Assembly (NCBI GenBank): GCA_021817875.1
Contig: JAKAFQ010000320.1
Span: 1 to 5,430, forward strand
Origin: Pseudomonadota bacterium
Lineage (GTDB): Bacteria > Pseudomonadota > Gammaproteobacteria > Steroidobacterales > Steroidobacteraceae
Reading direction: 5' to 3'
DNA length: 5,430 bases
Shown: piece after piece, positions 4,672-5,430 of the stretch
Layout: every line of letters starts with the position of its first letter
Position numbering within the stretch: the first letter of the stretch is position 1
Notes under the pieces: model-generated
What the model was told of the DNA's origin: nothing
Database searches by the model: none
Seen by the model: only the letters and a program-made list of their open reading frames with translations
Made by a program: the position numbers and the translations under genes

Positions 4672-5430
4672 ATGGTGAATGACCCTGTAAGTGTTTCCGT
4701 GGCGCTGCTCGGCAGCGGAGGAGCGGGCGTACTGACCACCGGTCAGTTGCTGCTCGAGGCCGCCTGCCGGGCCGGCTGGAATGGCCTGCTGACGCGGACC
4801 GTGGGACCACAGATCCGAGGGGGCGAGGCGGCCGCGCTGGTGCGTCTCTCGGCGGAGCCGGTCGAGTGCCACAGTGGCGGTTTCGATCTGCTGCTCGCGA
4901 TCGACTGGCAGAACGCCGGCCGCTTCGATAGCGAGATCGTGCTGAACCCGGACGCGCTGGTCATCGGCGATCCGCTCGGGGGCGAGGCTCCGGCCTCGAT
5001 GGTGCCTCCGGGCACACGCCGTGCCGAGCTGCGCTGCGCGGACTTGTGCAAAGACCACCCGGAGTGGCGGCCGAACATGATCGCCCTCGGTGCGGCGGCA
5101 CGGCTGCTCGGCATCCCGGCCGACGCGCTCGATCACGTGATGCAGAATCGCTTCGGGCACAAGGGCGAGACGGCCATGGCCGCCAACCTCGCCGCGGCGC
5201 GCGCCGGCGCAGAAGCGGTCAGCGCGCTTGCCCTGGCGCGGCCGCTGCCTCCGGCACTGACGGGCAACGGCAAGCGCTGGCTGATCACGGGCAACGAGGC
5301 GGTCGGGCTCGGGGCGATCCGCGGCGGCGTGCGCTTCGCTGCGGCCTACCCGATCACGCCCGCATCGGAGATCCTCGAGTGGCTTGCCCCCAAGCTCACG
5401 CGCGTCGGCGGTACGCTGGTTCAGGCCGAG
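4672..5430 (+). CDS. korA: 2-oxoacid:ferredoxin oxidoreductase, fused gamma-alpha subunit (KorA-like), cut by the window edge
   Basis: The frame is open for 253 codons to the right edge. Residues about 8-190 form the gamma domain: GSGGAGVLTTGQLL (14-27), TRTVGPQIRGGEAAALVRLS (41-60) and the FDLLLAIDW segment. After a short PLPPALTGNGKRW linker comes the start of the alpha, pyrimidine-binding domain, with GNEAVGLGAIRGGV (207-220) and YPITPASE (226-233). This gamma-alpha fusion is the KorA form, which with KorB (thiamine diphosphate subunit) oxidises 2-oxoglutarate to succinyl-CoA and reduces ferredoxin. In Thauera-type benzoate degraders Kor regenerates the ferredoxin used by benzoyl-CoA reductase. 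The ATG at 4672 has GGAG 5 nt upstream. The substrate is inferred mainly from divergence from had; related enzymes use pyruvate or branched-chain 2-oxoacids. Family members are roughly twice this length, so korB would be expected beyond the edge. Confidence 0.9.
   Translation, partial: MVNDPVSVSVALLGSGGAGVLTTGQLLLEAACRAGWNGLLTRTVGPQIRGGEAAALVRLSAEPVECHSGGFDLLLAIDWQNAGRFDSEIVLNPDALVIGDPLGGEAPASMVPPGTRRAELRCADLCKDHPEWRPNMIALGAAARLLGIPADALDHVMQNRFGHKGETAMAANLAAARAGAEAVSALALARPLPPALTGNGKRWLITGNEAVGLGAIRGGVRFAAAYPITPASEILEWLAPKLTRVGGTLVQAE

Noticed and set aside
4636..5160. Minus-strand open frame of 174 codons opposite korA
   Set aside because: The plus strand encodes recognisable gamma and alpha domains throughout, so this frame is antisense noise.

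Overview
High-GC bacterial DNA, most likely from a facultatively anaerobic (denitrifying-type) beta- or gammaproteobacterium. The basis is GC-rich coding bias, Shine-Dalgarno GGAG-type starts, and the gene set: a 6-hydroxycyclohex-1-ene-1-carbonyl-CoA dehydrogenase (Had) diverging from a 2-oxoacid:ferredoxin oxidoreductase gene (korA). That pairing is typical of the central anaerobic benzoyl-CoA pathway of Thauera/Azoarcus-like organisms. The organism cannot be named from this window.

Layout, left to right. Positions 1-229 hold a minus-strand tRNA-Arg(CCG) with encoded CCA and, just downstream of its 3' end, a second copy of 26 nt of the same tRNA. That copy is split inside the T-loop by a 77-nt insert made almost wholly of four consecutive perfect hairpins. 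Positions 404-1700 hold two minus-strand accessory genes, a DoxX-family membrane protein and a glutathione S-transferase. Positions 1701-2236 hold no convincing gene. Positions 2237-4494 hold a minus-strand operon, read in the order had, then an SDR dehydrogenase (1 nt after the had stop), then a hemerythrin-domain protein (46 nt further). Positions 4498-4671 are a divergent regulatory region. From 4672 a plus-strand korA runs off the right edge.

Working model. Had (NAD+-dependent) acts after dearomatisation and hydration of benzoyl-CoA. The SDR could act on a nearby hydroxyacyl-CoA. Kor would oxidise 2-oxoglutarate to supply reduced ferredoxin for benzoyl-CoA reductase. The hemerythrin protein could sense or buffer oxygen for this oxygen-sensitive chemistry. 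The benzoyl-CoA reductase, hydratase and ring hydrolase genes are not in the window and, if present, would be expected beyond the right edge. The intergenic region carries two face-to-face promoter candidates. Their -35 boxes form an 8-bp inverted repeat, and a 20-bp near-palindrome covers the -10 region of both, which would suit one regulator controlling both operons.
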